Shown: positions 36,137-46,200 of the stretch, in pieces
Numbering within the stretch: the stretch's first letter is position 1
Layout: every line of letters begins with the position of its first letter
Source of the DNA: an uncultured Flavobacteriaceae bacterium
GTDB taxonomy: Bacteria; Bacteroidota; Bacteroidia; Flavobacteriales; Flavobacteriaceae
Direction: 5' to 3'
NCBI GenBank assembly: GCA_943789365.1
Contig: CALSTV010000001.1
Span: 3,247,343 to 3,311,342, forward strand
DNA length: 64,000 nt
Made by a program: the position numbers and the translations under genes
Notes under the pieces: generated by a model
The model's database searches: none
What the model was told of the DNA's origin: nothing
What the model saw: the letters and a program-made list of their open reading frames with translations, nothing else

Positions 36137-38713
36137 ATGAAAAAAATTATTTATGCTTTTTTGATCGTTACTATAACGAACATTGGACACTCGAACTCCC
36201 AAAATACTCGAAAAAAAATATCGATAAACAATGGTTGGTACTTTTTAGATCATAGTTTAGATCGCGGAGACGCTTACCACGAAGATTTTGTGCAATTTGC
36301 AAAAAAAATCAACTTGCCTCATTCCAGCAATATCACAGATGTCTATGACAATGTGAAAAGCTATACACGTGGCACCATGTTGTATCAAAAGAAGCTACAA
36401 CTCTCCAAATCAGATTTGAAAGGAAAACGTGCATACCTCTATTTTGAAGGCGTTTTTCAGGTGGCCGATATCTATGTGAATCGGAACGTTGTAGGAAGGC
36501 ATGAAGGAGGCTATACAGCATTTGGATATGACATAACCAATATGCTAACATCCAAAGACGAACAAATTATAGCCGTACAAGTCAACAGTGCACAGGACCC
36601 CTATATTGCGCCATTATCTATAGGATATGCTTTGCACGGAGGAATTTACAGAGATGTTTGGCTAGTGATTACAGACGAAGTGCATTTCGACTTTTCTGAG
36701 TATGGAGACAAAGGGATTAAGATTCGTACACCCAAAGTTTCTAAAAACAGCTCAGTGGCACAGCTTTTAGGAAACATTATAAATGACGCCAAAGAAACAA
36801 AACAAATAGAGGTGGTAACTGTTATTCACGATGACAGCGGTAAAGAAATAGCCACAAAAAAATCGAGCCATCGCATAGCGCCAAACCAAACCTTGGCCTA
36901 TGAACATATACTGGAAATCGCTAAAACCAAATTGTGGAGTCCGGACGAACCTTATCTCTATTCTGTAAGCTCACAAATAATTGTAGACGGGAAAGAAATT
37001 GATGAACTAAAGAATAATTTAGGATTTAGATGGTATTCCTTTGATCCTAACAAAGGATTTAGTTTGAATGGGGAACCATTGAAAATAAAAGGAACCAATC
37101 GTCATCAAGATTATAAAAGTTTGGGAGCAGCCTTAAGTCGTTCAGAACATGAGCGCGATTTAAAGATTATCAAAGAAATGGGCTGTAATTTTCTAAGACT
37201 TGCCCATTACCCACAAGATCCGGACGTATTAGATTTGGCCGATGAATTGGGCTTGTTAATTTGGGAAGAAGTTCCTGTGGTAAACTGCATGACAATTCAC
37301 CCTAGGTTTTATGACAATTCAGTACGCATGATTAAAGAAATGATTGGTCAACACTACAATCATCCTTCAGTAATTATGTGGGGATCTATGAATGAAATTT
37401 TTCTGAACAATCCAATACGCGGTAAAAATAGAGAAGATGAGTTTGAGAAATATGGACAGGAGGTAGCACGTTTTGCGAAGAAATTTGACAGTGTTATTCG
37501 AGCAGAAGACCCCTCGAGATATACCACAATGGCAGTACACAAATCTGAGCGATACAAGCATTTTGGTGTAGATGATATTCCACAAGTGTTAGGTATAAAC
37601 CGTTATCACGGCTGGTATTGGGATGTTTTTAGCGATTTATCAAAACAACTAAATATACTGCATAAAGAAGATCCTAATCACGTGTTTTTATTGAGCGAAT
37701 ACGGTGCAGGTGCCGATATTCGATTGAATTCTTCCACACCTAAAACTTTTGACTTTACAGGGCAGTATCAACGCCTTTTTCACGAATCGCACTTGCAACA
37801 AATTAATGAGCTTCCTTATTTGAGCGGAGGAGCCATTTGGAATCAGTTTGATTTTTCCAATCCGCATACCGGAGGTTCAGATCCACATGTAAACCAGAAA
37901 GGTGTTTTTACTTGGGACCGAAAACCTAAAGACGTGTATTACTTCTATAAGGCCAATTGGAACTCAGAACCTATGATATATATCGCCGAGAAAAACTGGC
38001 CCATTCGCGCCACAGTGGCGGCAAAAGAATCCTATGAAATAACTGTGTATTCGAACCTATTAGAAGTGGATTTGTACGTAAATGGAAAGCGATTAAAAAC
38101 CAAAACACCAAACGAAATCAAAAAACTCAGCTGGAATACAAATTTGAAACCGGGAAGCAACACCATAAGAGCGGTTGGTAAAGCAAACGGAGAACTTTTA
38201 GAAGACCAATTTGAAATTGTACTAGTACGCCCGGAAAAAACGAATGGATTTCAATTGCGCATTAATGTAGGATCCAACGCGCAATACCTAGATAAAGACA
38301 AAAACCCATGGGTTCAGGATACTGAATTCAACGGTGTTTATGGCTATATAACCGGCGCGCCAACACAATCCAAAAGATCCGATGTGATTCGAGGAACCAA
38401 AGATGCACCTATCTATTACTCGTATTTGAAGAATATTGAAAAGTACAAAGTAAAAGTGCCCAACGGGAGGTACAGGGTAAAGCTACACTTTATTGAATTT
38501 CGAAAAAAAGAAACGGGAAAACGCGTGTTTGACCTCTCCATAAATAATGAAACTGTATTAGACAATTTTGACATCCTTGCGGTTCAAGGTATGCAATATG
38601 TACAGGTGCAAGAATTTGAGTTGGAAGTTGAAACCAATGAAATTCTGTTGGATTTTGGCACAGTAAAAGACAAGCCAATTTTGAGTGGGTTAGAAATTAT
38701 TCAAATAAAGTAA
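36137..38713 (+). CDS. Secreted glycoside hydrolase family 2 enzyme with C-terminal malectin-like domain
   Basis: GH2 enzymes are retaining beta-galactosidases, glucuronidases or mannosidases. The product (858 aa) has a signal peptide (1-21), an N-terminal jelly-roll sugar-binding domain, an immunoglobulin-like domain and the TIM barrel. The acid/base is Glu420 in MWGSMNEIF and the nucleophile Glu521 in FLLSEYGAGADIR. NRHQDYKSLGAALS and FLRLAHYPQDPDVLDLADEL are family hallmarks. Residues about 700-858 look like a malectin carbohydrate-binding domain (INVGSNAQYLD to the final LEIIQIK). Substrate specificity cannot be read from the sequence. It is the only recognised glycosidase of locus 2. Confidence 0.93.
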   Translation: MKKIIYAFLIVTITNIGHSNSQNTRKKISINNGWYFLDHSLDRGDAYHEDFVQFAKKINLPHSSNITDVYDNVKSYTRGTMLYQKKLQLSKSDLKGKRAYLYFEGVFQVADIYVNRNVVGRHEGGYTAFGYDITNMLTSKDEQIIAVQVNSAQDPYIAPLSIGYALHGGIYRDVWLVITDEVHFDFSEYGDKGIKIRTPKVSKNSSVAQLLGNIINDAKETKQIEVVTVIHDDSGKEIATKKSSHRIAPNQTLAYEHILEIAKTKLWSPDEPYLYSVSSQIIVDGKEIDELKNNLGFRWYSFDPNKGFSLNGEPLKIKGTNRHQDYKSLGAALSRSEHERDLKIIKEMGCNFLRLAHYPQDPDVLDLADELGLLIWEEVPVVNCMTIHPRFYDNSVRMIKEMIGQHYNHPSVIMWGSMNEIFLNNPIRGKNREDEFEKYGQEVARFAKKFDSVIRAEDPSRYTTMAVHKSERYKHFGVDDIPQVLGINRYHGWYWDVFSDLSKQLNILHKEDPNHVFLLSEYGAGADIRLNSSTPKTFDFTGQYQRLFHESHLQQINELPYLSGGAIWNQFDFSNPHTGGSDPHVNQKGVFTWDRKPKDVYYFYKANWNSEPMIYIAEKNWPIRATVAAKESYEITVYSNLLEVDLYVNGKRLKTKTPNEIKKLSWNTNLKPGSNTIRAVGKANGELLEDQFEIVLVRPEKTNGFQLRINVGSNAQYLDKDKNPWVQDTEFNGVYGYITGAPTQSKRSDVIRGTKDAPIYYSYLKNIEKYKVKVPNGRYRVKLHFIEFRKKETGKRVFDLSINNETVLDNFDILAVQGMQYVQVQEFELEVETNEILLDFGTVKDKPILSGLEIIQIK

Positions 38714-38750
38714 ACAACTCAGTGACTGTTGGTTTTTAGATAGGAATGAA

Positions 38751-39860
38751 TTGAATATCAGATATAGAATGGAGTATACGAAACATATAAATTGGATTTT
38801 TCTCATTATGGTTTGCACCGTGCCTTTGACTGCTTGCTCACAGGAAGAATATACCTATATACAAACCGAAGCAGCAGTGCAACAATACGATTCTGAATCT
38901 GACTATAGCGATGCCGACCAATGGCAGTTTACCAGTGATAACTACTGGGTTTGCGCTAAGCTGAAAGACCATTCCGCAAAGACCAGATATGCAGACGGCA
39001 CCCCCGTGCACACCGGAAACGCATACGATGTTATTGATACCATGACTTCTGAGCAATGTGGGTGGGGATGGATTCGCTTAGATCATCGTGAAATATTGGA
39101 AGTAAGAGATAGTTCTGGAACAACTGTTAGACGTTTGGTTTGGCATAAAGGGGGACAAGACTATGAAAGTCCCAAACCCGCGTACGGATGGATAGACCTA
39201 GAGGATATTTTGTACTTCGATGGAACGCTCGATGTTCCTACCGCCGATAATGTGCCGCATAGAGAAGGGGGGGCTGTAAAGGCTAAAGGAATGGCTCCAA
39301 TTGGAGCGCCTTTGGTACAAGGAACAGATTCATTTGAAAACGGAGTGCCCTTTTGGAACAACCTTGAAGATGAATGGGATGCTAGCTTCAAATTGGGCAA
39401 AGCTTGTGAAGCTGAGCCCCAATCGTATCACTATAAAGTAATAGCTACAGAAGATCATAATGGTATTCCCATAACCTGGCAATACAAAAAGAACAGAAGC
39501 TCTTCAAGGTATAATAAATACGCCGATGGAGGTGCCGACTATGGCGATGGTACAGCCAAGTATGCATGGCTTATGTGGAACTTTTTAACAACCGCAGACG
39601 GAGAAACGAAACTTGGAGGAGGTGGCATGATGAGAGGTCTGGTAAAAAATGGACAGGAGTTTTATCGCTGCAAAGTAAAAGCAATAAGAGCCAAAGCATG
39701 GGCCTATATGGGAACTGAACAAGTTGGTGAGATTACCGCTTGGTATATCAAAACGAGAGGAAATACCTATTCACCTTATTTGTACGGATGGCTGATTACA
39801 GAACACAGGGGTATAAACTCCGATGGATCATTTGGGAACTCGGTGTTGCATTATGAATGA
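38751..39860 (+). CDS. Lipoprotein of unknown function, locus 2
   Basis: I do not recognise this 369-residue protein. A signal peptide with lipobox PLTAC (Cys29) followed by SQEE marks it as a lipoprotein; the start could also be the ATG seven codons in (38769). The mature part is rich in Trp, Tyr and Gly and looks like a beta-sandwich or carbohydrate-interacting protein (GWGWIRLDHREILEVRDSSG; YAWLMWNFLTTADGETKLGG). It sits 38 bases after the GH2 gene and before the SASA esterase gene, so it is probably part of the same operon and could be a binding protein or an enzyme of an unassigned family such as a polysaccharide lyase. Confidence 0.6.
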   Translation: MNIRYRMEYTKHINWIFLIMVCTVPLTACSQEEYTYIQTEAAVQQYDSESDYSDADQWQFTSDNYWVCAKLKDHSAKTRYADGTPVHTGNAYDVIDTMTSEQCGWGWIRLDHREILEVRDSSGTTVRRLVWHKGGQDYESPKPAYGWIDLEDILYFDGTLDVPTADNVPHREGGAVKAKGMAPIGAPLVQGTDSFENGVPFWNNLEDEWDASFKLGKACEAEPQSYHYKVIATEDHNGIPITWQYKKNRSSSRYNKYADGGADYGDGTAKYAWLMWNFLTTADGETKLGGGGMMRGLVKNGQEFYRCKVKAIRAKAWAYMGTEQVGEITAWYIKTRGNTYSPYLYGWLITEHRGINSDGSFGNSVLHYE

Positions 39861-39938
39861 GCAGAAAACAACAGCATCAAATTTACAGACAATTATAAAA
39901 TTGGATAAAACACAAACCAAATACTAAATAAAACTAAA

Positions 39939-40724
39939 ATGAAAACCAAAATGAAAACCAAAATGAAAAGTATCGTAAAAATGAATCTTAGAGTAATAAT
40001 TTTATTAATAACGGCAACAACGATTGCACAAAGCAAAGATGTGTATTTGTTGATTGGACAGTCGAACATGGCTGGGCGTCCGGAGATTGAAGGGGCAACA
40101 GAGAAAATAAAGAATGTAGCAATCCTCCATTCTTCAGGCAAATTTGTATACGCTAAAAACCCTTTAAACAAATACAGCACCATTCGGAAAGACCTTAAAG
40201 GACAGCGATTGAGTCCTGCTTATTCGTTTAGCAAAAAAATGGTGGAACATACAAAAGACTCCATCCGAATTATTGTACAAGCACGTGGTGGTACGCCAAT
40301 AGCTAAATTTATGAAAGGAAATAATTGGGGCTATTACGAAGCAACATTGAACAGGGTAAAAAATGCCTTAGAACGCTATCCCGACCTCAATTTAAAAGCT
40401 GTGCTGGTACATCAAGGAGAATCTGACCGGAAGAAGTCAAAGGCCTATCTCAAAAGTGTAAAACACATGATTGAGGCCTTTAGAAAGGATTTGAAAATGA
40501 AAGAACTGCCCTTTATTTTCGGTGAAATTGGAGCATGGAATCCAGACTATAAAAAAATTAGAAAAGAAATGAAAAAGATTCCCGAAATCATTCCCTATAC
40601 CTATTTGGTTTCGTCGGATGAACTCACGAATCTAGACAAACATCACTTTGATAGAAAATCTATTTTGGAATTGGGTGAGCGTTATGCAGAGAAGTGCATC
40701 GAGGTACTCTACAAAAGTAAATAA
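39939..40724 (+). CDS. Secreted SASA-domain carbohydrate acetylesterase
   Basis: This 261-residue protein matches the sialate O-acetylesterase-like SGNH family (CE6/SASA domain) that removes acetyl groups from sugars. Motifs in order are LLIGQSNMAGRP (Ser42 nucleophile), VQARGGTPIAKF (block with glycine), VLVHQGESDRKK and LDKHHFDRKS (catalytic Asp/His). A signal peptide follows the start. Four ATGs (39939, 39951, 39963, 39981) lie in a 12-base tandem repeat ATGAAAACCAAA, so the exact start is uncertain. A larger homologous domain forms the N-terminus of the giant protein at 43277. In locus 2 it would act with the GH2 enzyme on an acetylated glycan. Confidence 0.85.
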   Translation: MKTKMKTKMKSIVKMNLRVIILLITATTIAQSKDVYLLIGQSNMAGRPEIEGATEKIKNVAILHSSGKFVYAKNPLNKYSTIRKDLKGQRLSPAYSFSKKMVEHTKDSIRIIVQARGGTPIAKFMKGNNWGYYEATLNRVKNALERYPDLNLKAVLVHQGESDRKKSKAYLKSVKHMIEAFRKDLKMKELPFIFGEIGAWNPDYKKIRKEMKKIPEIIPYTYLVSSDELTNLDKHHFDRKSILELGERYAEKCIEVLYKSK

Positions 40725-40746
40725 ATAGAAATTTAAAATATTAATT

Positions 40747-42687
40747 ATGAAAAAAATAACATTATTAATAAGCCTAGTCATGGTGGTATCTATGACTACA
40801 TTTGCACAGACGACTTCCATTCCTGATGAAAACTTTGAAGGAGCCCTAATAAATTTAGGTATTGATATGGATGGTGTGCTAAACGGACAAATTACTACAG
40901 CTGATGCAGCTAATGTAACAGGAACTTTAGATCTTGATGATTTAGAAATTAATGATTTAACAGGTATTGAAGCTTTTGTCAATATAGATAGATTGAATTG
41001 TGAAGGTAATCTTATTTCGACGGTAGATTTGAGCAGCAATACATCACTTGAAATTATTCGATTGCATGACAATTTAAATCTTGTAAGTATAAATATTTCT
41101 AATCTTTTGACTCTAGAAGAACTCTATCTACAAAATACTAGTTTGACAGTACTAGACGCAAGTTCTTGTCCTAGTTTAAGATATATCTACGCCGGAGGTA
41201 ACTCCTTGTTGACATCCATAAATACGACCGGTCTAACTAGTTTGACGAGATTATATGTAAATGGAACTGCATTATCGACTATTGATGTATCAACGAATAC
41301 CAGTTTAGAGAGGTTTCTGGTTAATGATACTGATAAATTAGCAATTTTGGATCTAAGTAACAACGGTAGTTTACAACGGTTGGTAGCGAACAACACGTCA
41401 TTACATGCTGTAAACCTTAAAAATGGGAATAACACTACAATGGAAACGAGTACTTCCCGCTTTAATCTTCAAAACAATCCTAATTTACTATGTGTTGAAA
41501 TTGATGATGCTTTTGATGCTACGACTATTTGGAGCGATAATGTAGATGATACTGGTGTATTCAGGACTTCTTGCTATACTAGTTCACTACAAGATCTTGT
41601 TTTGATTACTGATGGTGCATTTAAAACGGCATTAATTAACTTACTAGTTGATACCAATGGAGATGGGAATATACAAACTTCAGAAGCTGAGGCTCTTACG
41701 GGTGTTTTAGATGTTGATAATAAAGGGATTAGTAACCTTGCAGGGATAGCGTCTTTTGTCAATATTACAACGTTGCATTGCCGTGAAAATTCGATATCAA
41801 ATCTTGATTTAACGAGCAATTTAGAATTAGAGGAGGTTAGAATAGATGAAAATGGGATGCAAAGCGTTGAACTTACAGGTTTGACCAAATTAGAAAGGTT
41901 TTATTCGACTACGAACAATTTGAATACTTTAGATTTTACTGGATGTACCGATTTAATGCGAATATATTCTGGAGATAATCCAAATTTATCTACAGTTGTC
42001 ATCACAGATTTGAACAATATTGATTACTTATATGTCAATGGAAGTAATTTTTCAGAAATTGATGTGTCGGGTGTCTCTAGTTTGACAAGACTACGAGTGG
42101 AAGACAACGCAAATTTGACAAGTATCAATACGGAGGGCCTTACCAATTTGGATTTGATTTGGTGCAATAATACAAGTCTAGCGACTTTGGACCTACGTAC
42201 AAATACAAAATTAACGAGACTGCGAGCTCAAAATAACGAGAACCTCGTTGCTGTAAATTTGAAAAATACAAACAATAGCAAAGTAACTAGTGATTTTAAT
42301 CTTACCGGCAACCCCAGCCTAACATGTGTTGAAATCGACGATGGGTTTGATGCCATAAATACTTGGAGTTCTTATGTTGATAATACAGTTGTGTTCAACA
42401 CTTTTTGCTATGAAACTGCTACTGCTACTATAAATGTACATAACAACCCAATCGCCTTGAATTATTCCATAAGCCCAAATCCGGTACAAAACGTTTTTAC
42501 CCTATATGTAACATTGGGAGGTACCTACTCAATTGGGAATTTAGCCGGGCAATTGATGATAGAAAATAGAGAATTGCTAGCGGGTGCGAATGAAATTTCA
42601 ATTGGACAGCTAGCTGACGGAATATATTTTATTAATATTTATGACACAGCCGGTCGTCATTTCTCGTCTAAAATTATAAAAAATTGA
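40747..42687 (+). CDS. Secreted leucine-rich-repeat protein with T9SS sorting domain
   Basis: A 646-residue protein with signal peptide (1-20), two homologous LRR blocks and a type IX sorting domain (about 570-646: SISPNPVQNVFTLYV, then GIYFINIYDTAGRHFSSKII). Each LRR block starts with a similar lead (DENFEGALINLGIDMDG; DGAFKTALINLLVDTNGDG). It then carries irregular leucine-rich repeats (LDLSNNGSLQRL type) and closes with NPxLxCVEIDDxFDA plus two cysteines. The blocks thus arose by internal duplication. LRR proteins of this kind are surface binding or adhesion factors; no enzyme motif is visible. A strong terminator follows 73 bases later, so this is probably the last gene of locus 2. Confidence 0.88.
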   Translation: MKKITLLISLVMVVSMTTFAQTTSIPDENFEGALINLGIDMDGVLNGQITTADAANVTGTLDLDDLEINDLTGIEAFVNIDRLNCEGNLISTVDLSSNTSLEIIRLHDNLNLVSINISNLLTLEELYLQNTSLTVLDASSCPSLRYIYAGGNSLLTSINTTGLTSLTRLYVNGTALSTIDVSTNTSLERFLVNDTDKLAILDLSNNGSLQRLVANNTSLHAVNLKNGNNTTMETSTSRFNLQNNPNLLCVEIDDAFDATTIWSDNVDDTGVFRTSCYTSSLQDLVLITDGAFKTALINLLVDTNGDGNIQTSEAEALTGVLDVDNKGISNLAGIASFVNITTLHCRENSISNLDLTSNLELEEVRIDENGMQSVELTGLTKLERFYSTTNNLNTLDFTGCTDLMRIYSGDNPNLSTVVITDLNNIDYLYVNGSNFSEIDVSGVSSLTRLRVEDNANLTSINTEGLTNLDLIWCNNTSLATLDLRTNTKLTRLRAQNNENLVAVNLKNTNNSKVTSDFNLTGNPSLTCVEIDDGFDAINTWSSYVDNTVVFNTFCYETATATINVHNNPIALNYSISPNPVQNVFTLYVTLGGTYSIGNLAGQLMIENRELLAGANEISIGQLADGIYFINIYDTAGRHFSSKIIKN

Positions 42688-42759
42688 ATTTATAAGTTTA
42701 GACAAAAACATTCGTACTAGTTAAGTGTGCATTGCTGGCGTACCTCTACCCTATAAATT

Positions 42760-42801
42760 TCTCCAGTCTCATAATTGTATTGAGATTGGAGATTTTTTTT
42801 T
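42760..42801 (+). terminator. Intrinsic terminator closing locus 2
   Basis: A 12-base stem with one G-U pair (42760-42771 with 42781-42792, loop of nine) is followed by nine T's. It lies 73 bases after the LRR gene stop. Confidence 0.88.
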
Positions 42802-43276
42802 ACTTTCTTAAATCGATTTTAAGAGAAATATAAACCGTAGGCTCTAGTTTCCTTAAATCTTTTATGTCCATATCTCAAAAGTAGCATTTTCAAGATAAAA
42901 AAGTGGGCATGTGATACTTATAACAAAAATATTTTGTCGATGTGCTAGATACGTATCCCTGTAAAATCTTAAAAATTTGAGTTACTACACATGGTAATTT
43001 TTTCAAGAAAATTTAAAGCTACTATTAAACTGTTTATGGAATAGAGCAGGGACTCCTATGCAATCTTTGAAAATTGTTTTTGCCTATTGATTCATGAAAT
43101 TCGATATAGTAATTCATGAATAAACACATTCTTACCTTGTTTTTAGAGCTTAATTTTTTGGAACTGATATAAATTTGGGTGCTATAAGCTTCAATTAATT
43201 CTGAAGTGAGAATGAGAATTCTGCGTAGCAATAATTCATAATTCAGCATATATTCTAATCTATAAACTTATTTAGT
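42802..43276. other. Gap before the giant-protein gene
   Basis: About 475 AT-rich bases with no supported gene. A 71-codon frame on the minus strand (43034-43249) has no homologue I recognise and no start context. The promoter for the giant gene must lie here; I could not identify it. Confidence 0.5.
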
Positions 43277-46200
43277 ATGAAAAAAACAAAAATAGTAAAA
43301 CAGTTTGAGGTGTTGAGTCTTTTGGTGTTATTTGCTTGCTCATTGAATGGGCAGGCCCAAGAAGATCTTGATGCCAATGATAATATTGATATTTATATAT
43401 GTATTGGGCAATCGAATATGAGTGGACGTACGCCAATTGAAGACAAAGATCTTACATATGATGACAATGTTTTTTTATTGAATGGCAATAATGAATTTGA
43501 GGTAGCCAAGAACACAGCAGCTTCCGGCTACTCTGAAGCAACTCCGCTGCCTAATTATGGGTACAATAGGTACAGCACTATTGCAAGTGATAAAAAACCA
43601 CAAATGCTGGGACCGGTTTATACTTTTGGAAGAGGAATGGCAGAGCGATACCCGACTAGAAATATTGGTTTTATTGTTCAAGGAACTGGAGGTGACGGAG
43701 CTAGCGCTTGGACATCCACCAATGCTGGAGGTTTTTTTGATAAAACAATCAAGCGCTTAACCTCAGCATTAGACGGATATCCAAATGCAAAAGTAAAGGG
43801 ATTAATCATGGCCATAGGTGAATCAGATAGACCGCTGCCCGTTCATACCATCAAATCAGATTTGTTAAATGTCATTGAAAACTTCAGGAGTCATACAGAT
43901 ATTAACGACCCTAATTTGCCGGTATATATGACTGAAATTGTGCATACTGAGTATAATGGTAGTGTTAGTAATGATCCATATAATGCCACAATTGCCAGTT
44001 TGATTTATGATGTTAATGAATTTTATGTAATCAGTTCTGCTGAATGTGAAACAAAATGGCGAGTAGATTCAAATGGAACCCCGACAGTAAAAGATACTCA
44101 TCATTTTAACGCAGAAGGACAACGGACACTAGGTAATAGACTAGCTAATGTTGTGAATATGGTTGAAACATTCCGTGCTTCACCAGAAACTTACACTATA
44201 AAAGCTGTGACAATACCTAATGTCGATGACAATACAAAGATGACAATAACGATAAATGTTAGCGGTATAAACAGAATAGAATTACCGCCTGAATGGTCAC
44301 ATAGTTGGCGAATTAATGGGGTTAGCTCTTCCGGTGAAATATTTGAAAACATTAGGCTTGGAACACATTATATAAATAAAGATGCTTCAGACTCGTATTA
44401 TTTTAAAATATCTGAAGTGGCTTTAAGTTCAAATGATCTAGTTACAGGTATTTTTGCTCTTGATACTAATATCCATAAAGAGGATGTATATCTCAATCAA
44501 AAGGATGTGAGTATTATTATTAATGGAGGTACTGGAGTTTCAGGTAGCTTGGTTGCATTTGATTATTCAGATACTTCAATTCCTTTTATTAATGCCGATG
44601 TTGGAGATGATATCCAATTTGTGGTAAAATCGTCAGTGGAGCCTGTAATTTCTGGTTTGCCCGATGTTTGGATTGCTCATGCTTTCCGAGAGTCTATTTT
44701 TATGAGTAGTAAATCCATTACCCCCGGCGCTTATAAACCTGCTATAAGACATTCTACCCGACCACATACCTCCAAAATTATGGGAGATTTTATCAAATGG
44801 GATAGTTATATGTATGATCCGGAGCCGGTAGATCAAAAGTACCCTGGCTGGCAAAGCAGCTCAATAGATGGGGAAAACTATTATATCTTTAAATGGACTT
44901 TACAACGTGCTATGAGCTATTTTATCGTAAATGAAGATGGAGAATCGTTAGACCATACAGATCAATATTATGAAGAGGAACTAGTTCCTTGGTGGCAATC
45001 AACTGCCAAAAAACAAGTTGGAAGTGATAATAGACAGGGCAAGATGGTTGGGATGGACATCGTTAATACCCATGCACTGATGGGAGACTTAGCAACAGCA
45101 TATCCAAGTTCACTAGTATCACATCAGTTTGAGGATAATAATTTTTATTATTCTAAAACAGATAGTGATGATGTCATAACTGATAAATTTAAAGATCCCG
45201 TATCGACAACATTTACCGTATCGGCGTCTGATGCTACTATGCAAGTTCCTTTAAATGAACTTTGGAAAGCTATCCCAAGTAGCGAGGCAGATAATCCTGT
45301 TGTTGACATGGTTACATGGTATCAAAAGGCGAAACATGTATACGATTCAAACGTAGGGAGTCTTCCCAGTAATTATAGCTATCAAGGTTATGAAATTTAT
45401 GAAAAGAAATCATATATAGATGGTTCAACAGCACCAGGTATTATTACATTAACGGTTAATAATTCTGATTTTGAGATATGGGCAGATGTAAAATCTCCAA
45501 TCCAATCTAATACGTTTTATAATTTGTATAAAAGCAATGATGAATCCGATGGATTGGATAAAGATCGAATAGTTACCACTGATTATTTGGAGTTAGATTT
45601 TGAAGAGCAGGTAAGGAGTGACATGATAGATGAGATCGATGCAAACAAAGGGAGTTTCCAAATTGTATATGGAAGAGAAGGTTCTTCTCCAAAAGATGAC
45701 GAAGATTATATTGGGTCGTCATTACCTAAGGAACTTAAAAAACCAAATGATATGATTCCAGGCAGAATGTATTATACCCCTTATGATGTTGCTATTGACG
45801 ATTCCCGAAACTTAGAAATGGTGATTCCGAATGAGAGCTCACATGCGGCCGAGGGAATTCCTTTGGTTGGAGGAGGACTGCAACATGTCTTTTTAACGTA
45901 TAGACGAACCCCCAAATCGGAAGCAGTTATTATTGGTGGTTACGATTTTTGGATGACATCAAAACTAAAATATACAAGGAGTGAGGCCTTTCACAATGAT
46001 AATGATAAGAATAGAATGACTAGTATGAGAGAGGATGTTTCAAAGAAATTTAATGTGCTGGATAATAACATATTTGTAGATGAATTTCTAAGAGATGGGT
46101 ATTTTCCAACAAAATTGCAGGGAAAAGTCACAGAGGTATATGTCGTTGAAGTTGGAGATACTGAGGAGTTTAGAACATGGGACGCAGCACCCTATGCAAT

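Noticed and set aside
36022-36255. 77-codon frame overlapping the GH2 start
   Set aside because: Overlaps the well-supported GH2 signal peptide and has no homologue I recognise.
43034-43249. 71-codon minus-strand frame before the giant gene
   Set aside because: No recognised family, no start context, ordinary AT-rich codon content; likely chance.
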